Positions 25,601-35,038 of a stretch of DNA of 64,000 bases are shown in pieces. Numbering within the stretch: position 1 is the stretch's first letter; each line of letters opens with the position of its first letter. Source of the DNA: Erwinia tasmaniensis Et1/99 (lineage in GTDB: Bacteria; Pseudomonadota; Gammaproteobacteria; Enterobacterales; Enterobacteriaceae). A model generated the notes under the pieces. The model was not told the origin of the DNA. It saw only the letters and a program-made list of their open reading frames with translations, and ran no database searches. The DNA lies in NCBI RefSeq assembly GCF_000026185.1, contig NC_010694.1:558001-622000 (forward strand), written 5' to 3'. The position numbers and the translations under genes are program-made.

Positions 25601-26526
25601 TTCACCTTAATGTTTTCACGCCCGGAAAATTCGATGCTGTCGGCGTTAATCGCCACCAGCCGCAGTCGGTCGATTTCATCGCCGATAAAAATTCGCCGCC
25701 CGTCGGCGGTCACGATATTGGCGTGCGGGCCGCTGCTGATTTGCACAATGTTGAACGGCAGGCGCGTACTGACCGCGGTCGCCCGGTTATGGATCGGTAG
25801 CTGAACGTCAAAACGCTGATAGAGATTGCTTAACATGCGCTCCAGCCGCTGATTGTCCTCGCTGCTGATGCTGCCCGACAGCGTCAGGCTGTGGCCGTCG
25901 GATGACAGCGCCACGCTTTTTTCCAGGCCGCGATCGAGCAGCATGCTGGTGACCACCTGGCGCGTACGCTCCACGCTGGACAACAGCGGTTTACCCGGCG
26001 CGGGCGGGGCGGAAGGCGAGGCGAGACTGTCCTGTAGCACCCAGCTGCCGAGCATCATCACCAGCAGCAGGATGAGCAGCAGATAAAGCGCTTTTGCCCA
26101 AATCGGCAGCGGGCGCTTTTCCACCCTCTCTGGCGCAGCGTCGCTTTCCGCCGCAGTAATAGCCATCGCCGCCGGGGCCGCGACAAACAGATCGTCCTCT
26201 TCCCGTTCGTTTTCATCCGGCTCTTCCGGCCAGGGCGTGGAGGCGCTGACGATGCTTAGCCAGATATGCCCGAGGGCGAAAGCCGTTCCGGGTTGCAGGT
26301 CGGTAAGCTGCTCACGGCGCTGCCCTTCGTTGTCGTTAAGCGGCCCCTCCAGCGCGGTGATTTCCCATCCCTTTTCCGTTTTGACCAGCTGGCAGTGACG
26401 GTCTTTGATGCCGGGATCGAACAGCGCCAGATCGGCATCCTGCGCGGCACCAATCCACCACTGCTGGCCGCTCAGAGGCAGCGCCGCACCCCGGTGCAGC
26501 CCGGTCAGTACGCGTAATTCATACAT
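25594..26526 (-). CDS. hrpQ: T3SS inner-membrane ring protein HrpQ (SctD)
   Basis: 310 residues: an N-terminal FHA-like domain ('MYELRVLTGLHRGAALPLSG', 'DRHCQLVKTEKGWEIT'), one membrane span ('ALYLLLILLLVMMLGSWVL', near residue 150), and periplasmic ring-building modules. This is the outer component of the inner ring that encloses HrcJ. It overlaps hrcV by 22 bases. Confidence 0.92.
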   Translation of the reverse strand: MYELRVLTGLHRGAALPLSGQQWWIGAAQDADLALFDPGIKDRHCQLVKTEKGWEITALEGPLNDNEGQRREQLTDLQPGTAFALGHIWLSIVSASTPWPEEPDENEREEDDLFVAAPAAMAITAAESDAAPERVEKRPLPIWAKALYLLLILLLVMMLGSWVLQDSLASPSAPPAPGKPLLSSVERTRQVVTSMLLDRGLEKSVALSSDGHSLTLSGSISSEDNQRLERMLSNLYQRFDVQLPIHNRATAVSTRLPFNIVQISSGPHANIVTADGRRIFIGDEIDRLRLVAINADSIEFSGRENIKVKW

Positions 26527-28652
26527 GGATCATTTTCCTGAAAATCGGGCGGTGACTGGTGTAAATCGAGCCGTCCCAGTACGTTAATGGCAACGTTACT
26601 GGTTAATTCAGCAAAGGAGAGCACCGGCACCGCGTGAAACTCATCTTTCAGCAGGGCGCGCAGCGGGCTGCGTAAATCCTGGGCGACGAGGATCAGCGCC
26701 TGATGATTGTCATAAGGCGGGAAGGCGCTGCGCAGCTGATTCAGCAGGTTGACGCCGTACTCCTGGGCCAGGGAGAAGAAGGTTTCGCTCTGCGCCTGGC
26801 GCAGCGAGTCGCGCAGTAACTCCTCGGTTTCCGGCGTCAGCAGCCACGCATCCAGCCCGTTTGGCTGCTGATACTGGTGGCAGATATGTTCTTTTAGCGC
26901 GATGCGTACAAAATCGGTCAGGGCGGCGCTGTCGCGTTCGTGCTGGCCGTGCTCGATCAGCGTTTCGGCAATGGTGCGCACTGAACGCAGCGGAATGCGC
27001 TCCGAGGCCAGACGTTGCAGTACCGCCGCAAAACGGGAAAGCGGCATAATGCGTTGCAGCTCCTGCGCCAGCTCCGGCTGCTCGCTCTCCAGCCAGTTGA
27101 GGATCGATTTGCTCTCCTGCAAGCCGATAAACTGCGCGCCGCTTTGGTGGATAGCCTGCTCCATCCGCAGCATGATCAGCTGTTCGGCGTTCCAGTAGCG
27201 CCGATCCTCCTGTTGCAGCCACGGATGCTGCGGGGGCAGCCAGCACCAGTGATGTTCATCGCGTTCGGCCTGGCCGGGCTGGATCGGGCCGTCACTGTCA
27301 CCATCGGCAGCGTGGAGTTCAATGCTGCTTTTTCTGACCGCCAGCCGATCAACGGCGAAGGTGGCGGTCACCAGCGGAATTTCATACACGCAGAAGCGGA
27401 ATTCGCCGTCGTCCAGCGCCGGGGAAAATTCGATATCAAAGCTCGGCAGGGTAAAGCCAAAGTGATAAACCAGCCGGTTGCGCAGGCGGCGAATATGCTG
27501 GATCAGCGATTCGGCCGCTGCGCTGTTGCTGTGCGCCGGGCTGAACTGCAACAGATAGGCCCGCGTGGGGTTAAAGCGGCGCAGATCCTGATGACCGTTA
27601 TCTTCCGGTGCCAGCTGCTGCGCCTGGAGCTGGTCGGCCTGCTGCTGATTATCCTGCTGCCTGGTGCGCCACAGCTGGAACAGGCCGCTGCCGAGCGCGA
27701 TGGCGCTGATGATGATAAATACCGCCGTGGGCATACCGGGCAGCAGCGCGAAGCCCAGCATCCCGGCGGCGGACATAATCCAGGCCTTCGGCTGGCTGGT
27801 GAGCTGCTCGGCGATTTCGCGGCCGATATTGGCATCAACCTGCTGGCCGTCGGCGGAAACGCGGGTGATGATCATCCCGGCGGTCAGGGAGATCAGCAGG
27901 GCGGGGATCTGGGCGATCAGGCCGTCACCGATGGTCAGTACCGAATAGATATGCATCGCCGCGCCCGGCTCCATGCCGTTTTGCAGCACGCCGATGGCAA
28001 AGCCGCCGATCATATTGATAAAAACAATTACCAGCCCGGCAATGGCATCGCCTTTGACAAACTTCATTGCCCCATCCATCGCGCCGAACAGCTGGCTCTC
28101 TTTCGCCAGGTTTTCCCGGCGCTGGCGCGCCTGATGCGCTTCGAGCAGACCGGCACGCAGATCGCTGTCTATCGACATCTGCTTGCCCGGCATCGCGTCA
28201 AGGGTAAAACGCGCGGCCACTTCAGCCACGCGTTCTGAACCTTTGGTGATAACTAAAAAGTTGACGACGGTCAGGATCAGAAAGATCACCAGGCCGACCG
28301 CCAGATTGCCGCCGACCACGAAGTTACCGAAGGCCTCCACGATATGCCCGGCATCCTGCTGTAGCAGGATCTGGCGGGTGGTGGAGATCGACAGCGCCAG
28401 GCGGAACATGGTGGTCAGCAGCAGTACGGATGGAAAGGTCGAGAAGGCCAGCGGCTTTGGCAGATACATCGCCAGCACGATCAGCAGGGATGAAATGCAG
28501 ATATTGAGCGCGATCAGCACGTCGATCAGCCCCGTGGGCAGCGGAATGATCATCATGAAAACGATCGACATCACGATCGCCGCGCCGACCACTTCCGAGC
28601 GCTGCATCGCGCTGATGGCGAGGCGATTCAGCCAGACAAACAGAGCGCTCAT
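26505..28652 (-). CDS. hrcV: T3SS export-gate protein HrcV (SctV; HrpI)
   Basis: 715 residues: about eight membrane helices in the first 330 ('FSTFPSVLLLTTMFRLALSI', 'GDAIAGLVIVFINMIGGFAI'), then a large cytosolic domain that forms the nonameric ring receiving export substrates. The FHIPEP-like loop 'RFTLDAMPGKQMSIDSDLRA' is intact. The ATG follows the hrpJ stop directly. Length and motifs are normal for FlhA/SctV. Confidence 0.97.
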   Translation of the reverse strand: MSALFVWLNRLAISAMQRSEVVGAAIVMSIVFMMIIPLPTGLIDVLIALNICISSLLIVLAMYLPKPLAFSTFPSVLLLTTMFRLALSISTTRQILLQQDAGHIVEAFGNFVVGGNLAVGLVIFLILTVVNFLVITKGSERVAEVAARFTLDAMPGKQMSIDSDLRAGLLEAHQARQRRENLAKESQLFGAMDGAMKFVKGDAIAGLVIVFINMIGGFAIGVLQNGMEPGAAMHIYSVLTIGDGLIAQIPALLISLTAGMIITRVSADGQQVDANIGREIAEQLTSQPKAWIMSAAGMLGFALLPGMPTAVFIIISAIALGSGLFQLWRTRQQDNQQQADQLQAQQLAPEDNGHQDLRRFNPTRAYLLQFSPAHSNSAAAESLIQHIRRLRNRLVYHFGFTLPSFDIEFSPALDDGEFRFCVYEIPLVTATFAVDRLAVRKSSIELHAADGDSDGPIQPGQAERDEHHWCWLPPQHPWLQQEDRRYWNAEQLIMLRMEQAIHQSGAQFIGLQESKSILNWLESEQPELAQELQRIMPLSRFAAVLQRLASERIPLRSVRTIAETLIEHGQHERDSAALTDFVRIALKEHICHQYQQPNGLDAWLLTPETEELLRDSLRQAQSETFFSLAQEYGVNLLNQLRSAFPPYDNHQALILVAQDLRSPLRALLKDEFHAVPVLSFAELTSNVAINVLGRLDLHQSPPDFQENDPCMNYAY

Positions 28653-29819
28653 TTATAACGCCGTCCGGGGTTGTGACAGGCTGGCGCGCGGTTCCTGCCC
28701 GGCGTATTCGCTAATCACCGTGCGCAGCAGATTCAGCGCCATCTGGCGGTTTTTACTTTTATCATCGCGCCACAGCCCCAGCGGCAGGTGATAAACCAGC
28801 GGCACTAAGCCACTCAGAAACAGCAGCTGATGCTGGGGATGCTGGCCCGCCACGTCACGCGAGAGGTTTTGCAGATCGCGCAGATACGCCCCGTTACCGC
28901 TCAGATTTAACAGGCGGCGCGTCAGTTCCAGCGGGCTGAAATGACTGACGGGCAGTTTGCCTGCCAGCCGCGTCAGCAGGGTTTTACTGGCGGTCAGCGT
29001 CTGGCTGATATTGCCGGCATCCTGCAGGCTGCCGAGAATTTTTTGCAGCGCACGCCTGGGAATGGAAGAGCTGCGTGACGCAATATCATCCGCCAGCGCG
29101 CGCTGTAAGGTGCGTAACCCCTGATTAAAATGCGCACCACCGAAGCTGTTCAGCAGCGCATCGAGCATCGCATTGCCCGATTGCAGGTGAACGATCGTCT
29201 GGTAATAGAGCTGGCGCATCGCCTGCTTTTGCGTAGGGTCGGTGCTGAAACTGGCAATTGCGCTGGCGGTGTTCAGCCCGGCGCTGACTTCGGCCCCTTT
29301 TTCCCTGTGCAGCATTTCCAGGCTTTGCGCCGCGTTACTGGCCAGCTCGCCGTTTTCCGCGCGCTGCGCCTGTAGCAGCGTATGGCGCAGCAGCACGTCA
29401 CAGCGTGCCGGGTCGCCGCCCGCCGCGTCCAGCAGCGCATCCATTCCCGGTGACGAGAAGTTTTGCAGCAGGGTTTGCATTTTCTGGTTTTGCGTTTCTA
29501 AACGCGCATGCTGCGGGTGTTCCAGCAGCTTGAGTAATTCATCCAGCTTTTCAATACGTTCAATATGCTGCTGCGCCCGGCTGCCCGGCTGTGCCACCAC
29601 CCGCCGCTGATTTAGCGCCTTGCTTTTCCGCTCCACATGCTCTGCAAAGGTCATGGAGACTTCTTCCATCGAGTCCTCCAGCGGTGAGGAGGGCGTTCGC
29701 GCCGCCGCGCTGGCGGCAGATGATGGCGCAACGCTGGTCGGAACGGCGGCGTCCTCTGGCGCGCTTAGCGTGACGGAATGTGACGGCTGAATGCCGGGTA
29801 AAACCGGAGCAATTTTCAT
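28653..29819 (-). CDS. hrpJ: T3SS gatekeeper HrpJ (SctW)
   Basis: 388 residues with a disordered Ser/Ala-rich N-terminus ('SVAPSSAASAAARTPSS') likely to be the secretion signal, and helical X-bundle-like domains (HrpJ/YopN family: 'SKALNQRRVV' onwards). It controls translocator versus effector export. First gene of the long leftward operon. A perfect hrp box lies just upstream, so it is HrpL-dependent. Confidence 0.94.
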   Translation of the reverse strand: MKIAPVLPGIQPSHSVTLSAPEDAAVPTSVAPSSAASAAARTPSSPLEDSMEEVSMTFAEHVERKSKALNQRRVVAQPGSRAQQHIERIEKLDELLKLLEHPQHARLETQNQKMQTLLQNFSSPGMDALLDAAGGDPARCDVLLRHTLLQAQRAENGELASNAAQSLEMLHREKGAEVSAGLNTASAIASFSTDPTQKQAMRQLYYQTIVHLQSGNAMLDALLNSFGGAHFNQGLRTLQRALADDIASRSSSIPRRALQKILGSLQDAGNISQTLTASKTLLTRLAGKLPVSHFSPLELTRRLLNLSGNGAYLRDLQNLSRDVAGQHPQHQLLFLSGLVPLVYHLPLGLWRDDKSKNRQMALNLLRTVISEYAGQEPRASLSQPRTAL

Positions 29820-29854
29820 CCTGGCGAACCTTTAATGATGAGAGCAGTTGCTAC

Positions 29855-29882
29855 TGTGTGGCGTGATGAGCGCATCGGTTCC
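29855..29882 (-). promoter_or_regulatory. hrp box of the hrpJ operon
   Basis: On the minus strand GGAACC (29877-29882), 15 bases, then CCACACA (29855-29861). This is the exact HrpL consensus GGAACC-N15-CCACNNA. The start codon of hrpJ lies 36 bases downstream. Confidence 0.96.
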
Positions 29883-30032
29883 CTGGCGATGCGCCAGTAA
29901 AAAAAAGCCCGGATTGCCCCGTGCAATTTATTGCAAACCCCGGCGTAATTTCTGGCAACTTATTGCCAGAAATTACGCGAAGCAATAATAATAAATTGTT
30001 TTCTATCATGTAGTTGTGTGTATTTTTTTGAT

Positions 30033-30049
30033 TGGCACAAGCCTTGCTA
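30033..30049 (+). promoter_or_regulatory. Sigma-54 promoter of hrpL
   Basis: TGGCAC (30033-30038) and TTGCT (30044-30048) with -24/-12 spacing match the sigma-54 consensus. The site lies 50 bases upstream of the hrpL start and fits the known control of hrpL by HrpS and RpoN. Confidence 0.93.
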
Positions 30050-30098
30050 AAGCCATGATGCCGCTGGGGCGTCAATGAAATTAGTAATGGAGCATGTC

Positions 30099-30647
30099 AT
30101 GACAGAAGTTCACCTGCTGAAGACAGAAAAACCATCGATCGGCGATGCGCTGCCGCTCAATATCGACTGGGAGGGGATTTTTCGTGAGCACGGGCGACGC
30201 GTGCATCACTTTATTCGTAAACGTGTTTCTCACCGTGAAGATGCAGAGGATCTGGAACAAATGACCTGGCTGGAAGTGTTACGCAATCGCGATAAGTTTG
30301 CCGGTGCGTCACGGCCAGAAACCTGGGTATTCGGTATCGCCCTGAATCTGGTACGTAATCATTTTCGCCTCCAGTCCGGCCGCCCGCGCTGTGATGAACT
30401 GGAAGACGATATTGTGGTAGTCCAGGGCGACGATCCCAGCCATATCACCGAACATCAGCGCATATTGACCTCGACGCTCAACTCCATCGCCGCGTTGCCG
30501 GAAGATACGCGCCGTCTGATGAGTATGCTGGTCGAGAAAGACGGCAGTTATCAGGCCATCGCGGCGCATTTAAATATTCCGATTGGTACGGTGCGCTCCC
30601 GTTTGTCGCGCGCGCGCGTCTCGCTGAAGCAGTCAGTATTTTCTTAA
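30099..30647 (+). CDS. hrpL: ECF-type sigma factor HrpL
   Basis: 182 residues. Region 2 ('WEGIFREHGRRVHHFIRKRV', 'HREDAEDLEQMTWLEVLRN', 'ASRPETWVFGIALNLVRNHF') and region 4 ('LPEDTRRLMSMLVEKDGSYQ', 'HLNIPIGTVRSRLSRARVSL') are complete. It recognises the hrp boxes of this island. ATG 30099 is chosen because it begins MTEVHL as in E. amylovora HrpL (as I recall it) with GGAGC just upstream; the frame opens earlier at 30075. Activated through the sigma-54 site immediately upstream. Confidence 0.96.
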   Translation: MTEVHLLKTEKPSIGDALPLNIDWEGIFREHGRRVHHFIRKRVSHREDAEDLEQMTWLEVLRNRDKFAGASRPETWVFGIALNLVRNHFRLQSGRPRCDELEDDIVVVQGDDPSHITEHQRILTSTLNSIAALPEDTRRLMSMLVEKDGSYQAIAAHLNIPIGTVRSRLSRARVSLKQSVFS

Positions 30648-30788
30648 AGTTGGATAGACGAAAAATTCGCTAAATCGTAAAGTGATCTGCACGGTGTCCT
30701 GCTTTGCCATCCGGCGACTGTCTCAACGCAACGTGATGGCATGCAGACGGTCAAATTGGGTACACCCTGTTTACAGAAAGGAGACGAG

Positions 30789-32273
30789 ATGCAATTTTCC
30801 GAGCGACAGGTGAGTGCAAGCAGTGAGCCGCTCAGATTGCTCGAGTTTGCGTTGAACACGGTGAAAGACGCCGTCTACCTGATTGATAACCACACGCGTT
30901 TTTTCTACGTCAACGACGAGTCGAGCCGCATGTTGGGCTACAGCAATGATGAGTTGCTGAATATGTCCGTATCGGACATCGATCCGGCATGGAGCAAAGA
31001 AGATGTTTATGCCATGTGGAAGCGGGTGCGTACGCGCAGCGACGGTAAAGCCTTTACCTTTGAAACGCATCATAAAACCAAACAGGGCACGCTGATACCG
31101 GTTGAGGTCAGTTCAAATCCTTTTGTCTATGAAGAGGGCAATTACAGTATGTGCGTGGTCAGGGATATGAGAGAACGTAAGCATCTGGAACAGATGTCTT
31201 ATGCGAGAGAACAGGAGTTCCAGGTGCTGGTTGAGAACTCACCGGATATGGTGGTGCGTTTTGATCCCAATCTGAATTGCCAGTATGCCAACCCCGCGGC
31301 ATTACGTCATCTGAACGTATCGGCAGAACAGCTGAGGGGGCGGCGGTTCCGTGAACTGCTGGGAGATTTGGCGTGCGTACAGCATATCGAACGTCTGGTG
31401 AGCGAGGTGGTGCAGAGCCAGTTGGAGGCCGAAGGTGAGCTGGTCGAGTCTGACAACAAGACATCCGAAGGAACGATAGTTAACCATATTCGCTGCGTAC
31501 CGGAGTTCGATCGCAACGGGGTGCTGATCTCCGTCATGTGCGTCGGGCGTGATATTACCGCGATCCATTACGCGGAAAAAAAGCTGGAAGACTCGCATAT
31601 GCGCCTGAGGCTGCTGGCACGGCAGCGTGAAGTTTCGCGTGAAGAGGAGCGTAAGCGCATCGCACGGGAGATCCACGATGAGCTGGGGCAGCATTTAACC
31701 TCGCTAAGAATGGGCATTTCCATGCTGCGCATCCAGTTCAGCAAAGATAACCCGCTGCTGCATGAACGCGTTGTGCACCTGATGGGCCTGACGGACAAGA
31801 CCATTCAGGTGGTGCGCAACGTGGCGACCCGGCTGCGGCCCAACGTACTGGACATGGGGTTGACCCCGGCACTGGAATGGTTACGCGATGAGTTTATCAG
31901 CCGTCATATTGGCTGTTGCTGCCGCCTGATCACCCCCGAAAAGGAAGTCAGGCTAGGTGATGAGCAGGCGACGGCCGCGTTCCGCGTGGCGCAGGAATCG
32001 CTCACCAATATTTCGCGCCATGCCCAGGCCTCGGAGGTGATTATCTTACTCGTTCGTCATGCCGGTTCAGTGGTGCTTACCGTACGTGACAACGGGCGAG
32101 GGTTCGACTGCCAGAACGGTAAAGACAACGCATTCGGCCTGATGAGCATGCGAGAGCGCGGGCGGATGTTGGGTGGACGTGTCGACATTGAGAGTAAACC
32201 GTCCATTGGCACATGTATATCGCTCACTATTCCCATTGTTCAGGATGCTGATAATAAGAAGGTTTTGGAATAA
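30789..32273 (+). CDS. hrpX: Sensor histidine kinase HrpX (cytoplasmic, PAS-type)
   Basis: 494 residues and no membrane span, so a cytosolic sensor. Two PAS domains ('AVYLIDNHTRFFYVNDESSR', about 20-140; 'SPDMVVRFDPNLNCQYANPA', about 150-270) precede a HisKA_3 dimer helix with the acceptor His in 'RKRIAREIHDELGQHL' and a HATPase ('VAQESLTNISRHAQASEV', 'VRDNGRGFD'). It pairs with HrpY. ATG 30789 has a strong AAAGGAGAC ribosome site; the frame to 30741 has none. The signal it senses is unknown. Confidence 0.93.
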   Translation: MQFSERQVSASSEPLRLLEFALNTVKDAVYLIDNHTRFFYVNDESSRMLGYSNDELLNMSVSDIDPAWSKEDVYAMWKRVRTRSDGKAFTFETHHKTKQGTLIPVEVSSNPFVYEEGNYSMCVVRDMRERKHLEQMSYAREQEFQVLVENSPDMVVRFDPNLNCQYANPAALRHLNVSAEQLRGRRFRELLGDLACVQHIERLVSEVVQSQLEAEGELVESDNKTSEGTIVNHIRCVPEFDRNGVLISVMCVGRDITAIHYAEKKLEDSHMRLRLLARQREVSREEERKRIAREIHDELGQHLTSLRMGISMLRIQFSKDNPLLHERVVHLMGLTDKTIQVVRNVATRLRPNVLDMGLTPALEWLRDEFISRHIGCCCRLITPEKEVRLGDEQATAAFRVAQESLTNISRHAQASEVIILLVRHAGSVVLTVRDNGRGFDCQNGKDNAFGLMSMRERGRMLGGRVDIESKPSIGTCISLTIPIVQDADNKKVLE

Positions 32274-32276
32274 ACC

Positions 32277-32918
32277 ATGGATAAGAATATTCGCCTGATG
32301 GTAGCGGATGATCATGTGATCATGCGTGAAGGGCTGAAACAAATATTTTCGCTGGACGATCGCCTGGTTGTCGTGGCCGAGGCCGGTAACGGCACTCAGG
32401 TGATGGAAGGGCTGCGCGTTGAGCAGGTTGATTTACTGCTGCTGGATATGAGTATGCCGGGAGTCTGCGGTGAGGATCTGGTCACCCGAATTCATCTTCA
32501 GTATCCGAAGCTGCCGATTCTGATATTGACCATGTACAGCGAACCGCAGATCGCGCGGCGCGTGTTGAAATGTGGCGCGCTGGGCTATATCACCAAGGAC
32601 AACGATCCGGAGACCTTGCTGGCAGCGATACACCGCGTGGCGCGAGGACAGCGTTTTATCGACCACATCCTGGCCGAGCAGATTGTTTTTGCCGAGTGCA
32701 CCCAGGTGGGGGAGGCACTGCATGCACGCCTGACGGCAAGAGAAATGCAAATTATGCTGATGCTGGCGCGTGGCGAGGGCGTTAACCACATTGCCGAAGC
32801 GCTAAAAATCAGCAATAAAACCGTCAGTACCCATAAATCACGCTTAATGGATAAAATGATGTTTACCACTAACGCCGATATCGTGAAGTACGCCATCAGT
32901 CATCGTCTGATTACTTAG
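32277..32918 (+). CDS. hrpY: NarL-type response regulator HrpY
   Basis: 213 residues: receiver with acidic pocket 'VADDHVIMREGLK', acceptor D57 in 'LLLLDMSMPGVCGEDL', lysine of 'GYITKDNDPE', then a LuxR/GerE HTH ('LTAREMQIMLMLARGEGVNH', 'LKISNKTVSTHKSRLM'). It activates hrpS in related bacteria. Three bases after hrpX, so co-transcribed. Both phosphorylation and DNA-binding elements are intact. Confidence 0.95.
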   Translation: MDKNIRLMVADDHVIMREGLKQIFSLDDRLVVVAEAGNGTQVMEGLRVEQVDLLLLDMSMPGVCGEDLVTRIHLQYPKLPILILTMYSEPQIARRVLKCGALGYITKDNDPETLLAAIHRVARGQRFIDHILAEQIVFAECTQVGEALHARLTAREMQIMLMLARGEGVNHIAEALKISNKTVSTHKSRLMDKMMFTTNADIVKYAISHRLIT

Positions 32919-33012
32919 GATTGCTCTTATATTTCCACCGGGATGCTCCGGGCTTATCACTTTTTCCCTACCGGCACTTTTTTTTAATTTCCATATATAA
33001 CAATAGAATAAG

Positions 33013-33045
33013 ACGGGTGTCGGCAGCACCCGTTTCCACTTTTTC
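33013..33045 (+). terminator. Terminator after hrpXY
   Basis: A 7-bp perfect stem (33013-33019 with 33027-33033) followed by a T-rich run (33040-33044), about 95 bases after the hrpY stop. It separates hrpXY from hrpS. Confidence 0.7.
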
Positions 33046-33276
33046 GATCGTGAGTAGGGAAATCCCTACTCTGACCCCGGTATATCCCCTACTAAATCTT
33101 CAGCAAATGACGATGGTTTATGAACGTTAGTATGGGTATTTCTTAATGCCAGCGTAAGCAGATAGTAAATATTTAAGCGCTAATTGTAATTAATTATGTA
33201 CGATGCGCTGGCTGTAACATAGCTGTGCAGGTAAGCGATGTTAAAAAAAATAATGAATAGGGTAGGGGTAGCTTTT

Positions 33277-34251
33277 ATGAGCATCAGGAATAGTGAGTTC
33301 TCGTTTCGGCACTGGCCGGAGCAGGGAGAGCACATCTCTTTGACCGAAGAACAACCCATCGATATTCACGACACGCTGGCTGAGATGATCAAAACCGTGG
33401 CGCCTTTGAAAATTGATCTGGTCCTGGAGGGGGAGACTGGCACCGGAAAAGACACGCTGGCACGAAAAATTCATCAACTGTCCGGCTGCTCTGGAAAGCT
33501 GGTCGCGGTTAACTGTGCGGCCATACCGGAAACCCTGGCCGAAAGCGAACTGTTCGGCATCAATAACGGGGCCTATACCGGCGCCGGGCAGGCGCGCGCA
33601 GGCTATGTGGAAGCCGCGCATAACGGCATTTTGTTTTTGGATGAGATCGACAGTATGCCGCTTTCACTCCAGGCAAAAATGCTACGCGTGCTGGAGAACA
33701 GGGGCGTTGAGCGCCTGGGGGGGACCCGGTTTACCCCGGTCAATATGCGCGTGATCGTCGCAACGCAGACCCCCCTGTTAACCCTGGTCGAACGCGGCAG
33801 CTTTCGACGCGACCTCTATTTTCGCCTGAATACCGTCAGTATCCAGCTACAGCCTTTGCGCGCGCGCATTGAGATTATCATCCCTCTGTTTCGTTATTTT
33901 ATTCAGCAGGCGGCGACCACGCTGCAATGTCCGCAGCGTGAAATTACCCAAGAGCATTACGAATGCCTGTTGAGCTACGGCTGGCCGGGAAATATTCGTG
34001 AACTGAAGGCCGCCGCCGAACGTTTTGTGCTGGGACTGCCGCCGCTGGGGTTTTCCTGCCACTGCGAAGACGAGCGGCCACGGTTAAAAGAGATGATGCG
34101 CCGTATTGAAAAGAGCCTGATCCATGACTGCCTGCTGCGTCATGGCCACAGCATTGATGATGCGGCGCAGGAGCTGGGCATCCCTTTGCGCACGCTGTAT
34201 CACCGCATCAAGTTATTGAACGTGACGACCAGCCGGATGGTCGCCCAATGA
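33277..34251 (+). CDS. hrpS: Sigma-54 activator HrpS (enhancer-binding protein)
   Basis: 324 residues made of an AAA+ domain (Walker A 'GETGTGKDTLARKI', GAYTGA loop in 'INNGAYTGAGQARAG', 'LFLDEIDSMPLSLQAKMLRV') and a Fis-type HTH ('IHDCLLRHGHSIDDAAQELG'). It has no receiver domain, as usual for HrpS. It drives the sigma-54 promoter of hrpL. I prefer ATG 33277, preceded by TAGGGGTAG; the frame opens at 33238, where no ribosome site is visible. The GAYTGA version of the motif is common in this family. Confidence 0.93.
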   Translation: MSIRNSEFSFRHWPEQGEHISLTEEQPIDIHDTLAEMIKTVAPLKIDLVLEGETGTGKDTLARKIHQLSGCSGKLVAVNCAAIPETLAESELFGINNGAYTGAGQARAGYVEAAHNGILFLDEIDSMPLSLQAKMLRVLENRGVERLGGTRFTPVNMRVIVATQTPLLTLVERGSFRRDLYFRLNTVSIQLQPLRARIEIIIPLFRYFIQQAATTLQCPQREITQEHYECLLSYGWPGNIRELKAAAERFVLGLPPLGFSCHCEDERPRLKEMMRRIEKSLIHDCLLRHGHSIDDAAQELGIPLRTLYHRIKLLNVTTSRMVAQ

Positions 34252-34290
34252 ACGCCAGGCAAAAAAATAAATAAAAACTGCGGTTATCCG

Positions 34291-34318
34291 GGAACCGATC
34301 GAAACCGCCTGCCACTTA
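34291..34318 (+). promoter_or_regulatory. hrp box of the hrpA operon
   Basis: GGAACC (34291-34296), 15 bases, CCACTTA (34312-34318). Exact consensus. hrpA begins 60 bases downstream. Confidence 0.95.
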
Positions 34319-34377
34319 ATTAACGAACATTGTGTGATGTTCCAGGGTACATAACCTCAACAATTGGAGAGATTAAG

Positions 34378-34605
34378 ATGGGCGGAATTTTAGCAGGTCT
34401 GGCAGGTAGTTCACTTTCAAGCGCAAGCAGTTCGGCATCCAAAACGCTGGAATCAGCAATGGGCCAGTCACTGACCGAATCGGCCAATGCGCAGGCGTCT
34501 AAAATGAAGCTGGATACCCAGAACTCCATCCTCGATGGCAAAATGGATTCGGCTTCTAAAGCGCTGAACTCTGGCCATAACGCCGCAAAAGCGATTCAGT
34601 TCTGA
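34378..34605 (+). CDS. hrpA: Hrp pilin HrpA
   Basis: 75 residues, very Ser/Ala-rich and helical with no cysteine, the pattern of Hrp pilins ('SSLSSASSSASKTLESAMGQ', 'SALNSGHNAAKAIQF'-like tail). It forms the long Hrp pilus through which effectors and harpins pass. ATG 34378 has a TTGGAGAG ribosome site; the frame to 34330 overlaps the promoter. A hairpin terminator follows, which would leave far more hrpA than hrpB mRNA, as expected for a pilin. Confidence 0.93.
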   Translation: MGGILAGLAGSSLSSASSSASKTLESAMGQSLTESANAQASKMKLDTQNSILDGKMDSASKALNSGHNAAKAIQF

Positions 34606-34611
34606 TTAAAA

Positions 34612-34648
34612 GCCGGGCGTGAGGCTTCTCTCTGCGCCCGGTTTTTTT
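34612..34648 (+). terminator. Attenuating terminator between hrpA and hrpB
   Basis: A 7-bp GC-only stem (34613-34619 with 34635-34641) followed by seven T. Partial read-through would let the downstream genes be made at lower level than the pilin. Confidence 0.88.
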
Positions 34649-34668
34649 GTTGCCGATGAGGATCAGTC

Positions 34669-35031
34669 ATGAAAATCACTGCTGGAAATGCCCCGTCTCT
34701 TGCCATCAGCGCGGGAGATCATGACGTCAGTTCGGCCCCCGGCCACACGGCGGATGCCTCCTGGTTCAGCGCCGCGCTGCAAGCACCCGCGAAGTCTGCC
34801 GGTAACGACAATCAATCGTGGATAAATAAAGTCGCCAGCCTGTCTGAAGCCGCCAGCGGCCACGCGAACCAGGCGGACAGGGCGCTGGCGAAGGTCTCGC
34901 GCAGTCTTGATTCGCAAAACGTGATGGACGCTAACCGCACCTTATCTTCTTATTATCTGGAAAGCCTGCTCAACGCAAAACTGGTTGGCAAAGGCGTACA
35001 GAGTCTGGAAAAACTGACCAACTTGCAGTAA
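34669..35031 (+). CDS. hrpB: T3SS inner-rod type protein HrpB (SctI)
   Basis: 120 residues, soluble. The C-terminal half ('VMDANRTLSSYYLESLLNAK') is the conserved region of the HrpB/YscI family, thought to form the inner rod beneath the pilus. It lies between hrpA and hrcJ as in other Hrp1 systems, in the same operon. Confidence 0.9.
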   Translation: MKITAGNAPSLAISAGDHDVSSAPGHTADASWFSAALQAPAKSAGNDNQSWINKVASLSEAASGHANQADRALAKVSRSLDSQNVMDANRTLSSYYLESLLNAKLVGKGVQSLEKLTNLQ

Positions 35032-35038
35032 CCCTCCT

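Noticed and set aside
27015..28238. 407-codon plus-strand frame opposite hrcV
   Set aside because: It lies fully antisense to the well-conserved hrcV and has the composition of a high-GC shadow frame, with no ribosome site or known family.
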